Origin: Vulcanimicrobiota bacterium
GTDB lineage: Bacteria; Vulcanimicrobiota; Xenobia; Xenobiales; JADMJV01
Direction: 5' to 3'
NCBI GenBank assembly: GCA_019637395.1
Contig: JAHBVR010000015.1
Coordinates: forward strand, 186,001-250,000
Length of the DNA: 64,000 nt
Shown: positions 46,106 through 54,201 of the stretch, piece by piece
How positions within the stretch are numbered: the first letter of the stretch is position 1
Layout of the letters: each line of letters begins with the position of its first letter
Position numbers and translations under genes: made by a program
The notes under the pieces: generated by a model
Databases searched by the model: none
The model's input: the letters and a program-made list of their open reading frames with translations, nothing else
What the model was told of the DNA's origin: nothing

Positions 46106-46769
46106 ATGTCCGCCCCTGAGGCCAGAGAATCTTTCGCAAGCGGTATCCCGCCGGAAGCCCAGGTGTGCCGCGCTTTCTACTACTCTGTCCTTTCGGAGGA
46201 AGTGCAAGCTGCCATCGCACCCGCTTCCGCCTCCGAACTCAAGCAGGCCGCCCGCGACCTTTACCGCCAGCTCGGCGACGAAAAGAAGGTCGTAAGCTTC
46301 TTTGCCTCTCCCTTCAACGTCAACGGCTGTCTGGGCATGGTCCTGCCTGAGCCCGCGACCAAGGGCCTGCGTTGCCAAGAGCTGAAAGGTGACCGCGTCC
46401 ACGCGGTATCGCCGCCCTCAACATCTCCATCGCCAACCTCTTCTTCGCCGACAACCACTTCCAGGTCGAATCGGGCTTCAAAAATTCGACGTGGCCCTGC
46501 CCAAGTTCAAGACCGAATCCGACTTCTCGCTCAAGCCCGCCCTTGCAAAAGATGGGCCTGGACAACCTCTTCGCCGGTGCTGACTTAAGCGGCATCAACC
46601 AGGAAGCCGACCTGTGCGTCAGCGACGTCTTCCACAAGGCTAATGTGGAAGTCAACGAAGATAGCTGGCGACGGAGCGACGAGTTCAAGGCCGACCGCCC
46701 TTCCTGTATAGGATCAAGGACAACGAGTCGGGCGCCGTGCTCTGGACCGGACGCGTCACCAACCCGTAG
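46106..46769 (+). pseudogene. Decayed serpin gene
   Basis: Serpin pieces occur in the right order but in different frames. Frame A (46106 to about 46395) has ARDLYRQLGDEKKVVSFFAS and PFNVNGCLGMV, like the first helix and SPFSI motif. From about 46411 in another frame comes AALNISIANLFFADNHF. From 46482 in a third frame, FDVALPKFKTESDFSLKPAL. From 46543, MGLDNLFAGADLSGI and VFHKANVEVNED (hinge), and from 46701 FLYRIKDNESGAVLWTGRVT with a stop at 46767. About 170 residues of the core and nearly all of the reactive centre loop are missing. Serpins inhibit proteases through that loop, so the product cannot work. It sits just after purQ and ahead of a strong terminator. Confidence 0.82.
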
Positions 46770-46781
46770 ATTCTGAAGAAA

Positions 46782-46815
46782 AAAGCCCGCTCCGAATGGG
46801 AGCGGGCTTTTTCTT
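46782..46815. terminator. Strong intrinsic terminator
   Basis: A 12-base perfect stem, AAAGCCCGCTCC (46782-46793) with GGAGCGGGCTTT (46799-46810), has a five-base loop, followed by TTCTTTT on the plus strand and preceded by an A-run that serves as a T-run for the minus strand. It therefore ends both the purine/serpin transcript and the small minus-strand gene at 46817-46987. Confidence 0.92.
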
Positions 46816-46816
46816 T

Positions 46817-46987
46817 TCAAGCCCTATCCCGCCGCACCGACCCCATGTCGTGCTGCTGGTTGGAAGCCGCTTTCGGATCTCCAAGCTCGGTGTCCATTCC
46901 CTCTCCCTCATGCGGAATCCGGTCCTCGGGGCGCTCGTAGTCGCGGATGATGCGCTCATCCTTCTTTTCCTCAAACTGTCTGTCCAT
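46817..46987 (-). CDS. Small hydrophilic protein, 56 residues
   Basis: Starts at ATG 46987 with an AGGAGG ribosome site eight bases upstream; the frame is open further up but this site decides the start. The product is very charged (MDRQFEEKKDERIIRDYERP), no membrane segment, likely disordered. The gene ends at the bidirectional terminator. Its tandem of strong ribosome site and terminator makes it a good real small gene. Composition is like the 96-residue protein at 24576, but I see no direct sequence match. Confidence 0.7.
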   Translation of the reverse strand: MDRQFEEKKDERIIRDYERPEDRIPHEGEGMDTELGDPKAASNQQHDMGSVRRDRA

Positions 46988-47062
46988 GATGATTCCTCCT
47001 GAGTTCCAGCGTAACTCGCGGAGAGACCCGTGGTCAGAGGTAGCCATACTGGAAAGCCGGTA

Positions 47063-48058
47063 TTAACGACAGAGTTCTTGGGTCAGCTCGGCAGCCGGGA
47101 GCGAGCGCGCCAGCGGAGCTCCCTGGCCAGCCCAGTGAGCTCCGTAGCCGAACTCACCGGCGGCCCTGGCGGCCGCGTGAAGAGCTTTGCCGGCGCTGTA
47201 GGCGATCGGGTAGTCAGGAGGCTGGCCTTCGATGGCGGTGAACAGGTTGGCCAGGCAGCGCGCCGGGCGTCCCGAAATGGCGCGCGTCATCACCGTCGGC
47301 GGCGGATGCTGGAGCAAGCTTTGGATATGAGCGGGTTCGGCCGAAGACTCCGGACAGGCGATATAAGCCGTGCCCAACTGGCAGGCCGAAGCGCCGGCCT
47401 GCAAAGCGGCCCGCACGCCGGCCGCGTGCATGATGCCGCCGGCGGCAATCAGCGGCAGATCGATGCGATTCTTGAGCAACTGGACCAGCACCAGGGTGGA
47501 GAGCTGCTCATCCTCGGCCGCCGGGTCAAAACAACCCCGGTGGCCGCCCGCCTCCATTCCCTGAGCGACGATCGCCTCCACGCCGGCCTGCTGGCAAAGC
47601 AGAGCTTCATGCAGGTTGGTGGCGCTGGCCACCACATAGATACCGGCCGCCCTGAGCGGGGCTACGAAGCCTTCGGGCAGGCCGAAATGCAGGCTGACCA
47701 CCGCCGGTTTCATCTCTAACAGCAGTTGCAGCACCTCCTGCCCGGGCGTGGGGTAGGCAGGCTCGAGGAATTTGGGGGGAAAGGTAGCATAGCGAACAAA
47801 ATGGGGACGGAGGGACTCCAGCCAGGCTGCTTCAACGGCCGGTTGTGGCGACGGCGTCTGGTGGCAGAACAGGTTGACATTGAAAGGACGATCGGTCAGC
47901 TTCCGCACAGTTTCAATCACCGCGCGAGCCTGAACCAGGTCCAGGTGGCCGATGGCAATACCACCCAGCCCGCCCGCTTGACTGACGGCCGCCGCCATAG
48001 CGGGAGTGGAAACGCCGGCCATGGGCGCCTGCCAGATGGGAAGAGCGGAATGGAACAC
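47063..48058 (-). CDS. Nitronate monooxygenase / FabK-like flavoprotein
   Basis: 331 residues from GTG 48058, four bases after the preceding gene's stop; an ATG at 48103 would add 15 residues that overlap that gene. FMN-dependent TIM barrel: IWQAPMAGVSTPAMAAAVS at the start, NVNLFCHQTP near 60, VASATNLHEAL near 140, the phosphate-binding GMEAGGHRGCF near 168, and AAGGIMHAAGVRAALQAGA near 200 with LGTAYIACPES near 225. The family oxidises alkyl nitronates; relatives act as enoyl-ACP reductases (FabK). The exact substrate cannot be assigned. Likely co-transcribed with the coiled-coil gene upstream. Confidence 0.88.
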   Translation of the reverse strand: MFHSALPIWQAPMAGVSTPAMAAAVSQAGGLGGIAIGHLDLVQARAVIETVRKLTDRPFNVNLFCHQTPSPQPAVEAAWLESLRPHFVRYATFPPKFLEPAYPTPGQEVLQLLLEMKPAVVSLHFGLPEGFVAPLRAAGIYVVASATNLHEALLCQQAGVEAIVAQGMEAGGHRGCFDPAAEDEQLSTLVLVQLLKNRIDLPLIAAGGIMHAAGVRAALQAGASACQLGTAYIACPESSAEPAHIQSLLQHPPPTVMTRAISGRPARCLANLFTAIEGQPPDYPIAYSAGKALHAAARAAGEFGYGAHWAGQGAPLARSLPAAELTQELCR

Positions 48059-48062
48059 TCGC

Positions 48063-48740
48063 TTAGTTGCGGCTCGTCTCCAGGTAAGCAAGTCGGATAT
48101 CAAATCTTTCCAGCTCTTCCTCCACGGCTACGAGGCGCGGGCGAAATTCCTCCGCCATCAGCTCCGACATATTCTCAGCCAGAAGGCGAAAATCGGAGCG
48201 CATCTGCTCGAACTGGAGGCTCAGGCGGCGGTCGACCTCTCCGACCTTGCCTTCCAACCAGTCCACACGCCGCTCGAGCTGCTCAACACTCTGCTCGACG
48301 TGCTCAAGTCGCTGCTCGACGTGCTCAAGTCGCTGCTCGACACGCTCAAGCCGCTGCTCGACGTGCTCAAGTCGCTGCTCGACACGCTCAAGCCGCTGCT
48401 CGACACGCTCAAGTCGCTGCTCGACACGCTCAAGCCGCTGCTCGACGTGCTCAAGTCGCTGCTCGACACGCTCAAGTCGCTGCTCGACCTGCTCAAGCCG
48501 CTGCTCGACACGCTCAAGCCGCTGCTCGACACGCTCAAGCCGCTGCTCGACCTGCTCAAGCCGCTGCTCGACCTGCTCAAGCCGCTGCTCGACACGCTCA
48601 AGTCGCTGCTCGACCTGCTCAAGCCGCTGCTCGACACGCTCAAAGCGCTGATCCATGCTGTCGAAGCGAGCTTGAACCTCGCTTCGGAAACCGTGCAAAA
48701 AAGATAGGACGGGCTGAAGTGCCTGCTCGATTTCTGTCAT
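48063..48740 (-). CDS. Heptad-repeat coiled-coil protein
   Basis: 225 residues from ATG 48740, with GGGAGG eight bases upstream; an earlier TTG would add 15 residues. After a short N-terminal helix (MTEIEQALQPVLSFLHGF), the centre is 16 consecutive VEQRLEx heptads (x = R, Q or H) plus one degenerate copy, then a second coiled region (RRVDWLEGKVGEVDRRL, FRPRLVAVEEELERFDIRL). No membrane anchor or signal. The heptads place Val and Leu on one face, so a long parallel dimer or trimer is expected, with the central rod about 17 nm long. Similar heptad rods act as rulers, tethers or phage/toxin-like coiled coils. Function unknown; stop precedes the nitronate monooxygenase gene. Confidence 0.8.
   Translation of the reverse strand: MTEIEQALQPVLSFLHGFRSEVQARFDSMDQRFERVEQRLEQVEQRLERVEQRLEQVEQRLEQVEQRLERVEQRLERVEQRLEQVEQRLERVEQRLEHVEQRLERVEQRLERVEQRLERVEQRLEHVEQRLERVEQRLEHVEQRLEHVEQSVEQLERRVDWLEGKVGEVDRRLSLQFEQMRSDFRLLAENMSELMAEEFRPRLVAVEEELERFDIRLAYLETSRN
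48291..48646 (-). repeat. 21-bp minisatellite encoding heptads
   Basis: Seventeen tandem 21-base copies in register with the reading frame, each encoding one heptad. On the plus strand the unit reads CTGCTCGACACGCTCAAGC plus two bases; variants change only a few positions (CAC/CTG/GTG choices give Arg, Gln or His). Near-identity at the DNA level shows recent slippage expansion. Copy number is likely polymorphic. Confidence 0.95.
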
Positions 48741-48867
48741 TCCCTGGCCTCCCGAATCGGAATTTCCAGAAGTATAGCCGGCCAACGCAGGGAAAGATAG
48801 GGCATTCGGGTTGCCGAACTTTTGCTAAAGTTATTTCACCCCAAAGGCCTGGTCCGTCGGTCTCGGT

Positions 48868-49434
48868 TTACAACGGAGTGAGCTCGGCGGTCAGGTGGCC
48901 GCTAACGTCAAAGGTCCCCTGTCCAGTGTCGGGTTGGACCGCCGTGAAGTTGAAGTCGACTTCGATAGTTGTGTCATCCAGCGTCACGATGGTCAGGCCG
49001 CCCGTGCTGACCGCGGTAGCGCCCCAGGTGCGGCTCCCCACGCTCAGGTCCTGCAAATTCAAGAAGGCACCCAGGCCCAGGTCATAAAGCAGGCCGGTGG
49101 CCAACGGCTCGGCTCCCGTCACCACACCCAGACGCAGGCTACGAGCCCCTTCGCTCAGAGTAAGATCCAGGTTGTTATTGTCTTCCGAATCGATAGTCAA
49201 CGAGCCGCCCACCAGACTGGCGGTGCTTACCGGCGGTCGGGTGCCATTGTAAAGCCCGTCCGGTGTAAAAACCAGCGCGCTGATCTGGCCGTTGCTCACG
49301 ACAAAAGTGCGATCCGGCGGCGCTTCTTCCTCTTCGGATTCCTCGGGAGGCAGAGTCAGGGATTGAGACTGCTCCAGCTTCTGGCCGCAGCCGGCCAGCA
49401 CCAAAAGCAACAGCAGGAGGTAGGTGAATTTCAT
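48868..49434 (-). CDS. Lipoprotein downstream of the TonB-dependent receptor
   Basis: 188 residues, signal with lipobox LAGC (residues 13-16). A short acidic linker (ESEEEEAPPDR) follows. The mature domain is beta-rich with no catalytic motif (GGSLTIDSEDNNNLDLTL, GLTIVTLDDTTIEVDFNF). It begins 10 bases after the receptor stop on the same strand, so it is probably part of the receptor operon. It may be a surface-exposed or periplasmic accessory that helps bind the receptor's ligand. No known family is recognised. Confidence 0.75.
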   Translation of the reverse strand: MKFTYLLLLLLVLAGCGQKLEQSQSLTLPPEESEEEEAPPDRTFVVSNGQISALVFTPDGLYNGTRPPVSTASLVGGSLTIDSEDNNNLDLTLSEGARSLRLGVVTGAEPLATGLLYDLGLGAFLNLQDLSVGSRTWGATAVSTGGLTIVTLDDTTIEVDFNFTAVQPDTGQGTFDVSGHLTAELTPL

Positions 49435-49444
49435 GATCGTATCC

Positions 49445-51787
49445 TTAAAAACGGATCATACCGTTAAGTAAAATGCGGCGCTGCTGGATGAAGCGGGTGC
49501 CGGAGAAGTCGCTGAAAAAGTTGAGCAGCGGGCGATTGTCAAACAGGTTGAGAATCTGCAGGCTACCGCCATATTCCACGCTTTGCGGTTCGCGTTTGGG
49601 CCAGTAGTTGAGCGACAGGTTGGCCAGGAAGCGGGGAACACGCTGAGCATTGTAGCCGTAAGGGAAGACGCCGGCGGCGTTGTAGAGCTGCAGGGCTTCC
49701 TGCGGAAATCCACTGCCATAGTAGACGTCGCCCGCCGCCGTCAGACCATTCTCCCAGGTGTGGGAGAGGCCGGCGGTGACCTGAACGCGCTGGTCGTGAT
49801 CGTTGAAGGTGGGAAACTCCGGAGCCGATCCCTGGGCCGTCGGCTTGGCCCGGCTCAGGCTGCCGGTCACGAAGCCGTTGAATCCGGTTTTGTTGTGCGA
49901 AGCTACGGACAACTCCAGGCCTTCGTAGAGGGCGCGGGCGAAGTTGACGGGGGCGTAGACGGGAATATTGGCGATGGGCACTAACTGGCCGATATCGATC
50001 TGGTCGCGATAGTCCTTGCGCACCAGGGCCACCTTGCCGGTCAACGAGTTGCCGAACTGATGCTCGTAGCTGAGCTCGAACTGGTGGACGCGTTGGGGCA
50101 GCGTTTCCGTTCCGAAGCTTAAGTCCAGCTCCAAGGGCGGAGCCTGGAAGAGACGGTGATAGGAAAAGCGCAGCACGTCCTCGGCCGTGGGCGCGAACGC
50201 CAGGTTGGCAAACGGGCTGATCTGCCCGGTGTTCACGTTAATCCCGTTGCTGAAACGGTCGAGCCGCACCCCGTAATTGGCGGTGAACTCATCGGTCAGC
50301 GGCAGAGTGTGACTGAAATACATGCCGCCCGAAAATCCGGCGCGAGCCACGTTCGACTGAAAGCGCAGCGCGCCCTGGGGAAGGCCGCCACCGCCACCCA
50401 GATCCAAAATATCGATATCCTGTTGAGAACGGATAAAGTTGGCGTCAGCGCCGGCCACGATGCGCTCGCCGTCCCCCATGCGGTGGACGAATTGAAGGCT
50501 CGGCTGAATCTGAGTGATCAGGGTGTTGGTGGTGGGTAAGTAGGGCGCGCCCGGATTGGTCGGGTCAGCCGGGAAGCCTTCCTCGGCCAATTCCTCACTA
50601 CGATTCTCGTCAAATACCGAGAAGGGCGTAAAGACCCCGTTGTTATGCACGGTTTGGCGCGACCGCAGGTAGGCCAGGCCCATTTGCAGATCGCTGTCCT
50701 CATCCACCTTGCGTTTCCAGGAGAAAAGCCCGACCGTGTTGGTGTCTTGCTGCTCCTGGCGAACCCCGGCCGCGAAGTTTTGCGGAGTCTGGGCGATACC
50801 ATAGAGACCAGCCTGATGGGAGATGGTGGTTCCCCACTCGTTCTCCTGGTCGCGCCAACGGAACCGGGCTAATACGTTGGTGTTCTGCCCCTTATTGTTG
50901 AGCGTCTGATCGTTGGGGCTGGGAGGCTGAAACTGCATATTGGTGGTGCCGGTCTTACCCCCCACCAGATAACTGAAATTGCCGTCCTCGGAACTACCGC
51001 CCAGGCGCAGCATAATCTGGGCCGTACCCTGCGTACCCAGAGTAGGGCGCAGTTCGAAGTAGGGTTCGCGAGTGCCCCAGTCGGTCAGGCCGTTAAGAAC
51101 CAGTCCGCCCATGCCGGATTGCGATCCGTTGTAACTGCCGGTGCGGGCTTCCAGGTTGTCCAGAAAGTCGAGATCAATCGGAGGAGTAGTCGAACTGGCG
51201 GGAGGAATCGGGATCGATAACCCGTCGAGTTGAAAATTTACACTCTTGTGATCGCCGCGCACGTGAACCTGTCCGACCGAATTGATATTCGTGCCGGGGA
51301 CGGTGGCCAGGACACCTTGGAGACTGCGGTCGGTCAACTGTTCTTGGACAAACTGGCGGTCGCGGCGAATGACCGCGCCATCGTTGGGATCCTTACCGTT
51401 CACCAATAACTTGTCTTCTTTGAACTTGATGACTTTCTCAGCCTGGCCTTTGACATCCAGCAGGGTCTTATAGGCAGTCTCGGCGCCGGCGTTGATTTTA
51501 ACCAGCGCCCGGTCACTCTCATACTCCGCGTGCGAAATCTCTACGTAGTAGTCGCCCAACTGCAGATTGGTGAAGCGCGCCTGACCATTGTCATCGGTAG
51601 TTTTCTGCGCGACTTCGGCTCGGCCGGCCTTATCCTGCACCTTTACGAGTGCGCCGACAATAGGCTTGTCGTTGTCGGCCCTGAGGATGGTGACGAAAAG
51701 ATCGCCTTGCGTCTCGATAGCCAGTGAAGGCAAACACGCAATAAGAATGAGCAGTGTCACCAACAAGTATTGATTTATCCTTATCAT
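49445..51787 (-). CDS. TonB-dependent outer-membrane receptor with N-terminal carboxypeptidase-like domain
   Basis: 780 residues. Signal peptide (MIRINQYLLVTLLILIACLP, cleavage near SLA). Residues about 27-110 form a carboxypeptidase-regulatory/CNA-B-like beta domain (PIVGALVKVQDKAGRAEV, FTNLQLGDYYVEI). The plug follows, with LQGVLATVPGTNI and GQVHVRGDHKSVNFQLDGL near 160-190, then a 22-strand-type barrel (long alternating strands, NYGVRLDRFSNGINV near 500) ending in RILLNGMIRF with the terminal Phe required by the BAM machinery. There is no obvious TonB-box call. Substrate unknown; iron or other metal is suggested by the Fur-like element, the neighbouring DUF1826 gene and the haem peroxidase. 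The lipoprotein gene follows. Confidence 0.9.
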   Translation of the reverse strand: MIRINQYLLVTLLILIACLPSLAIETQGDLFVTILRADNDKPIVGALVKVQDKAGRAEVAQKTTDDNGQARFTNLQLGDYYVEISHAEYESDRALVKINAGAETAYKTLLDVKGQAEKVIKFKEDKLLVNGKDPNDGAVIRRDRQFVQEQLTDRSLQGVLATVPGTNINSVGQVHVRGDHKSVNFQLDGLSIPIPPASSTTPPIDLDFLDNLEARTGSYNGSQSGMGGLVLNGLTDWGTREPYFELRPTLGTQGTAQIMLRLGGSSEDGNFSYLVGGKTGTTNMQFQPPSPNDQTLNNKGQNTNVLARFRWRDQENEWGTTISHQAGLYGIAQTPQNFAAGVRQEQQDTNTVGLFSWKRKVDEDSDLQMGLAYLRSRQTVHNNGVFTPFSVFDENRSEELAEEGFPADPTNPGAPYLPTTNTLITQIQPSLQFVHRMGDGERIVAGADANFIRSQQDIDILDLGGGGGLPQGALRFQSNVARAGFSGGMYFSHTLPLTDEFTANYGVRLDRFSNGINVNTGQISPFANLAFAPTAEDVLRFSYHRLFQAPPLELDLSFGTETLPQRVHQFELSYEHQFGNSLTGKVALVRKDYRDQIDIGQLVPIANIPVYAPVNFARALYEGLELSVASHNKTGFNGFVTGSLSRAKPTAQGSAPEFPTFNDHDQRVQVTAGLSHTWENGLTAAGDVYYGSGFPQEALQLYNAAGVFPYGYNAQRVPRFLANLSLNYWPKREPQSVEYGGSLQILNLFDNRPLLNFFSDFSGTRFIQQRRILLNGMIRF
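51767..51786 (-). promoter_or_regulatory. Fur-like operator overlapping the receptor start codon
   Basis: On the minus strand the element is TGATAARGATAAATCAATAC with R = G, overlapping the last two bases of the ATG and the first six codons. It is 19/20 identical to the element before exbB. With the promoter at 51797-51825 it would cover the transcription start, the usual position for repression by an iron regulator. Partly coding, so conservation could also come from the protein sequence; the match in a non-coding place upstream of exbB argues against that. Confidence 0.55.
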
Positions 51788-51796
51788 AACCGCGGC

Positions 51797-51825
51797 ATTC
51801 TACACGAGTGCCCCCTGACTGGCAA
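51797..51825 (-). promoter_or_regulatory. Sigma-70-like promoter of the receptor gene
   Basis: Minus strand: -35 TTGCCA (51820-51825) and -10 TAGAAT (51797-51802), each one base off consensus, with a 17-base spacer. The expected start is about 51790, only some three bases before the ATG, and no ribosome site is visible, so the mRNA would be nearly leaderless. Confidence 0.65.
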
Positions 51826-51849
51826 CCCCAAAGTTTGGGTGCTGTTCCT

Positions 51850-52479
51850 TCACCGCCTTGTCGGCACGGCGGGAGTCATTCTAAGAATCCAACTGGTAAG
51901 GTCTTGGGGCCGCCGCGACGGCCCCTTGTGATAGACGGGCAAAGTGTTGGCCGAACGTCCTTTGAGCAATACAACGTCCCGTTCATTCGCCTGATGGACC
52001 TCGTGCGGTCGCAGCACAATTTCTTCTTCGCGGTAGGGCCAACCGTCCGTCAAACGGAAATCGACATTGTCCTCCCCAAGCCAGGAAATGCCCGGCCCAC
52101 GGTAGGAACAAACGAGCTGCAGGCTATGGGAATCGGTATGAAAGTGCGCTGCCGTCCTGAGACTCTCGAGTCTCACGCAACACTGAGCACAAGCAGATTC
52201 CTGGCAGAACATGTCGACCAGGGCCGTGACGTCTTCCAGCCAGGGACGAGCGAGCGAACTGCGCCAGAAGCGAGCGGGAAAAGCCGCCGCGAGAGACTGT
52301 TCGACGGCGGCAGGCGAGAGGAGTTGACGGAATTCGGCAAGATCTCCTCGGATACAATCAATCAAAACGCGAAAATCTGACCGGGGTTGTCGGCGCCAGA
52401 GGGCGACGGAACAGGAGCTTTGAGTGAAACCCGCCAGCCCTGAAGGAGCGTGAAAGTCCCACATCGTTGGGGTCCGCAT
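51850..52479 (-). CDS. DUF1826-family protein
   Basis: 209 residues from ATG 52479, with GGAG five bases upstream. The hallmark HTDSHSLQLVCSYRGPGISWL near residue 115, followed by VDFRLTDGWP and a late RDVVLLKGRS, matches DUF1826 (HxDxxxLRLLCTYRGPGTEWL pattern). Two Cys pairs occur earlier (CQESACAQCC near 92), which could bind metal. No signal peptide. In other bacteria DUF1826 genes are linked to zinc-responsive genes; here it lies between a haem peroxidase and a TonB-dependent receptor, so a metal-handling role is plausible. Biochemical function is not known. Confidence 0.75.
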   Translation of the reverse strand: MRTPTMWDFHAPSGLAGFTQSSCSVALWRRQPRSDFRVLIDCIRGDLAEFRQLLSPAAVEQSLAAAFPARFWRSSLARPWLEDVTALVDMFCQESACAQCCVRLESLRTAAHFHTDSHSLQLVCSYRGPGISWLGEDNVDFRLTDGWPYREEEIVLRPHEVHQANERDVVLLKGRSANTLPVYHKGPSRRPQDLTSWILRMTPAVPTRR

Positions 52480-52543
52480 AGACTCTCCTTACTCACCATG
52501 GCAACCGAGTCCGCCGCAGGCGGCTGGCCGCCATTTGGTTGTG

Positions 52544-52579
52544 GAAGGACCGGCCCGACCCCCGAGGGCCCGGTCCTTC
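52544..52579 (-). terminator. Hairpin terminator after the haem peroxidase gene
   Basis: Arms GAAGGACCGG (52544-52553) and CCGGTCCTTC (52570-52579) pair perfectly and a further GCCC/GGGC pairing lies inside. It starts at the peroxidase stop codon. No T-run follows on the minus strand, so it may need Rho or act as a 3' end stabiliser. Confidence 0.6.
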
Positions 52580-54140
52580 AGTCTCGCTCCAAAGACTTCC
52601 CGTGAAAGGCGTAAGGTTGGAAATCCTCCCCCAGATTGCGAGCGATCAGACGCGATAGCGTGGTGGCCTTGAAAAGCTCACATTCGTCGGCCAACTCGGG
52701 GTCATTCTCATAGTAGAAACGGTCCCCATCCCGAAGTCGAGCGAACTGATCCGCCACAATGGCGGCCACCGTTTCGCCGACGGCGGCGCCATCCGCGTTG
52801 GGTTCGGCCAGCAAGCCTACCCAGGCGTCAAGCTTGTCCAGCGAGCCATAGAGTTGTCGCAATTTGTCGGCCTTTTCGGTTTCTCCGGTCAACTCTTCGA
52901 AACTCTGGTAAGCGGGCAAACCATAGCTTTGGCGCAGGGTATTGAAATCAGGAAGCCCCTGCTCCCGCCCCCGCGCGATGTTGATTGCCCCCAAATCAAG
53001 TCCTCCGGCACCAGGCGGACCGAAGAGGAAGTTGCGCACCTCATCCACCATCTCCAGATCGGTAGCCTGTTGGACGTAGTCGGCGGCTCCGCGCAGGACC
53101 GGAGCGATACCGCCTTCCGCCAGGGTTTTGGCCGGCTGGAAGTAGACTTCACGCAACTTGACGTCCCCCTGCGCCAGCATATCGGCGTTGAGCTCGTTGC
53201 GGAAGATAGTGCTTCCCAACTGGCTGTGACCCAACCGGAAGGCGGCACTAACGAACTCCAGGTTGAGTCTGGCATCGACTTCCGGTTGATAGCCCCGATA
53301 AGCCGGCACTCTTTGGGGCCCCAAGAGGTTGGGCAAATACTCTTCGTAGGTGATGGCCTGCACCAGCGCTCCGACCCGCTTGCGGGCCGCCTGGTAGAGT
53401 TTCTCGTCGTCCCAGTCGGGATGCTTCCGCGCAAGTTCCTCGGCCCAGCGATTGTGCTCGCGCATGAAGACGGTATGCAAGGCAAGCAGCACGGGATTCT
53501 CGCTCGATCGAACATCGCCGGCGACGGTAAGACTTTCGGGTGGAGCGTGCACGTCGTTGTCGTTGGGCAATCCCATCGTATTAAACGGCAGGTTGTCTCC
53601 CTCGCCCGTCAGCAAACGTCCGCCCTGGTGGGTACGCAGCGCCCCGGCTCGTTTGGCATTGCTACCATAGACCATGGAGGCATCCAGCCAACCGGAGTTT
53701 TTATTCCAAGGCCGTTCCGGACGGTGAGTAGAGGAAAAAGGAATATAAGCCTGTCCCGTAGAGCCTGGATCGAACCAGGGGTCACCAACCGGCACGGGAA
53801 TTTTCTCGGTCTGGTTCTTCACCTTTGCATTGTCCGTGAGATCATGATCGACAAACTGGCCCCATCCCCAGAGAAGACCGGACCAGTGCACCGGGTCCGG
53901 CCGGTCTTCTGCTTGAGCCAAAACCAGGTTGCTTACTTCTCGCGGATTGGGCCTGTCCTCAATCTTCTGGAAAGGAGTGCGCCGCAGAAAGGTTGCGCCC
54001 ACCTGATTGTTCCACTCCGGGTGAACCGGGTTGTTATCTCGACCATCATAACTTCGGACTTCCCCTCCAGAGCGCGCCGGTGCGGATTCCGCCGGTAAGG
54101 GCTTACGAAAAGAAGAATTTGCAGAAAGAGGATTTATCAT
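52578..54140 (-). CDS. Animal-type haem peroxidase (peroxidasin/cyclooxygenase superfamily)
   Basis: 520 residues. Contains the superfamily landmarks in order: SYDGRDNNPVHPEW near the N terminus, the distal WGWGQFVDHDLT with His99, SAAFRLGHSQL near 310 with the proximal His, FMREHNRWAEELA near 235, and LGAINIARGREQGLPDFNTLR near 385. These enzymes oxidise small substrates or halides with H2O2. There is no signal peptide, so it is predicted cytoplasmic or exported by another route. Its promoter is the strong one at 54168-54196 and an AAGG site is placed eight bases before the ATG. DUF1826 and the TonB receptor follow on the same strand. Confidence 0.88.
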   Translation of the reverse strand: MINPLSANSSFRKPLPAESAPARSGGEVRSYDGRDNNPVHPEWNNQVGATFLRRTPFQKIEDRPNPREVSNLVLAQAEDRPDPVHWSGLLWGWGQFVDHDLTDNAKVKNQTEKIPVPVGDPWFDPGSTGQAYIPFSSTHRPERPWNKNSGWLDASMVYGSNAKRAGALRTHQGGRLLTGEGDNLPFNTMGLPNDNDVHAPPESLTVAGDVRSSENPVLLALHTVFMREHNRWAEELARKHPDWDDEKLYQAARKRVGALVQAITYEEYLPNLLGPQRVPAYRGYQPEVDARLNLEFVSAAFRLGHSQLGSTIFRNELNADMLAQGDVKLREVYFQPAKTLAEGGIAPVLRGAADYVQQATDLEMVDEVRNFLFGPPGAGGLDLGAINIARGREQGLPDFNTLRQSYGLPAYQSFEELTGETEKADKLRQLYGSLDKLDAWVGLLAEPNADGAAVGETVAAIVADQFARLRDGDRFYYENDPELADECELFKATTLSRLIARNLGEDFQPYAFHGKSLERD

Positions 54141-54167
54141 CAGGCCAACCTTTAATTTTTTTGACTA

Positions 54168-54196
54168 TATTTAGCCATGCCATAAGAACTTGTCAA
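54168..54196 (-). promoter_or_regulatory. Sigma-70-like promoter of the haem peroxidase
   Basis: Minus strand: -35 TTGACA (54191-54196, perfect consensus) and -10 TAAATA (54168-54173) separated by 17 bases. The expected start site near 54161 gives a short untranslated leader of about 20 bases to the peroxidase ATG. It lies directly after the stop of the 46-residue membrane gene. Confidence 0.75.
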
Positions 54197-54201
54197 GGGG
54201 G

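Noticed and set aside
47726..49087. 453-codon plus-strand frame over the coiled-coil gene
   Set aside because: Produced by the 21-bp minisatellite read in antisense (AARHAQ-like repeats); overlaps well-supported minus-strand genes.
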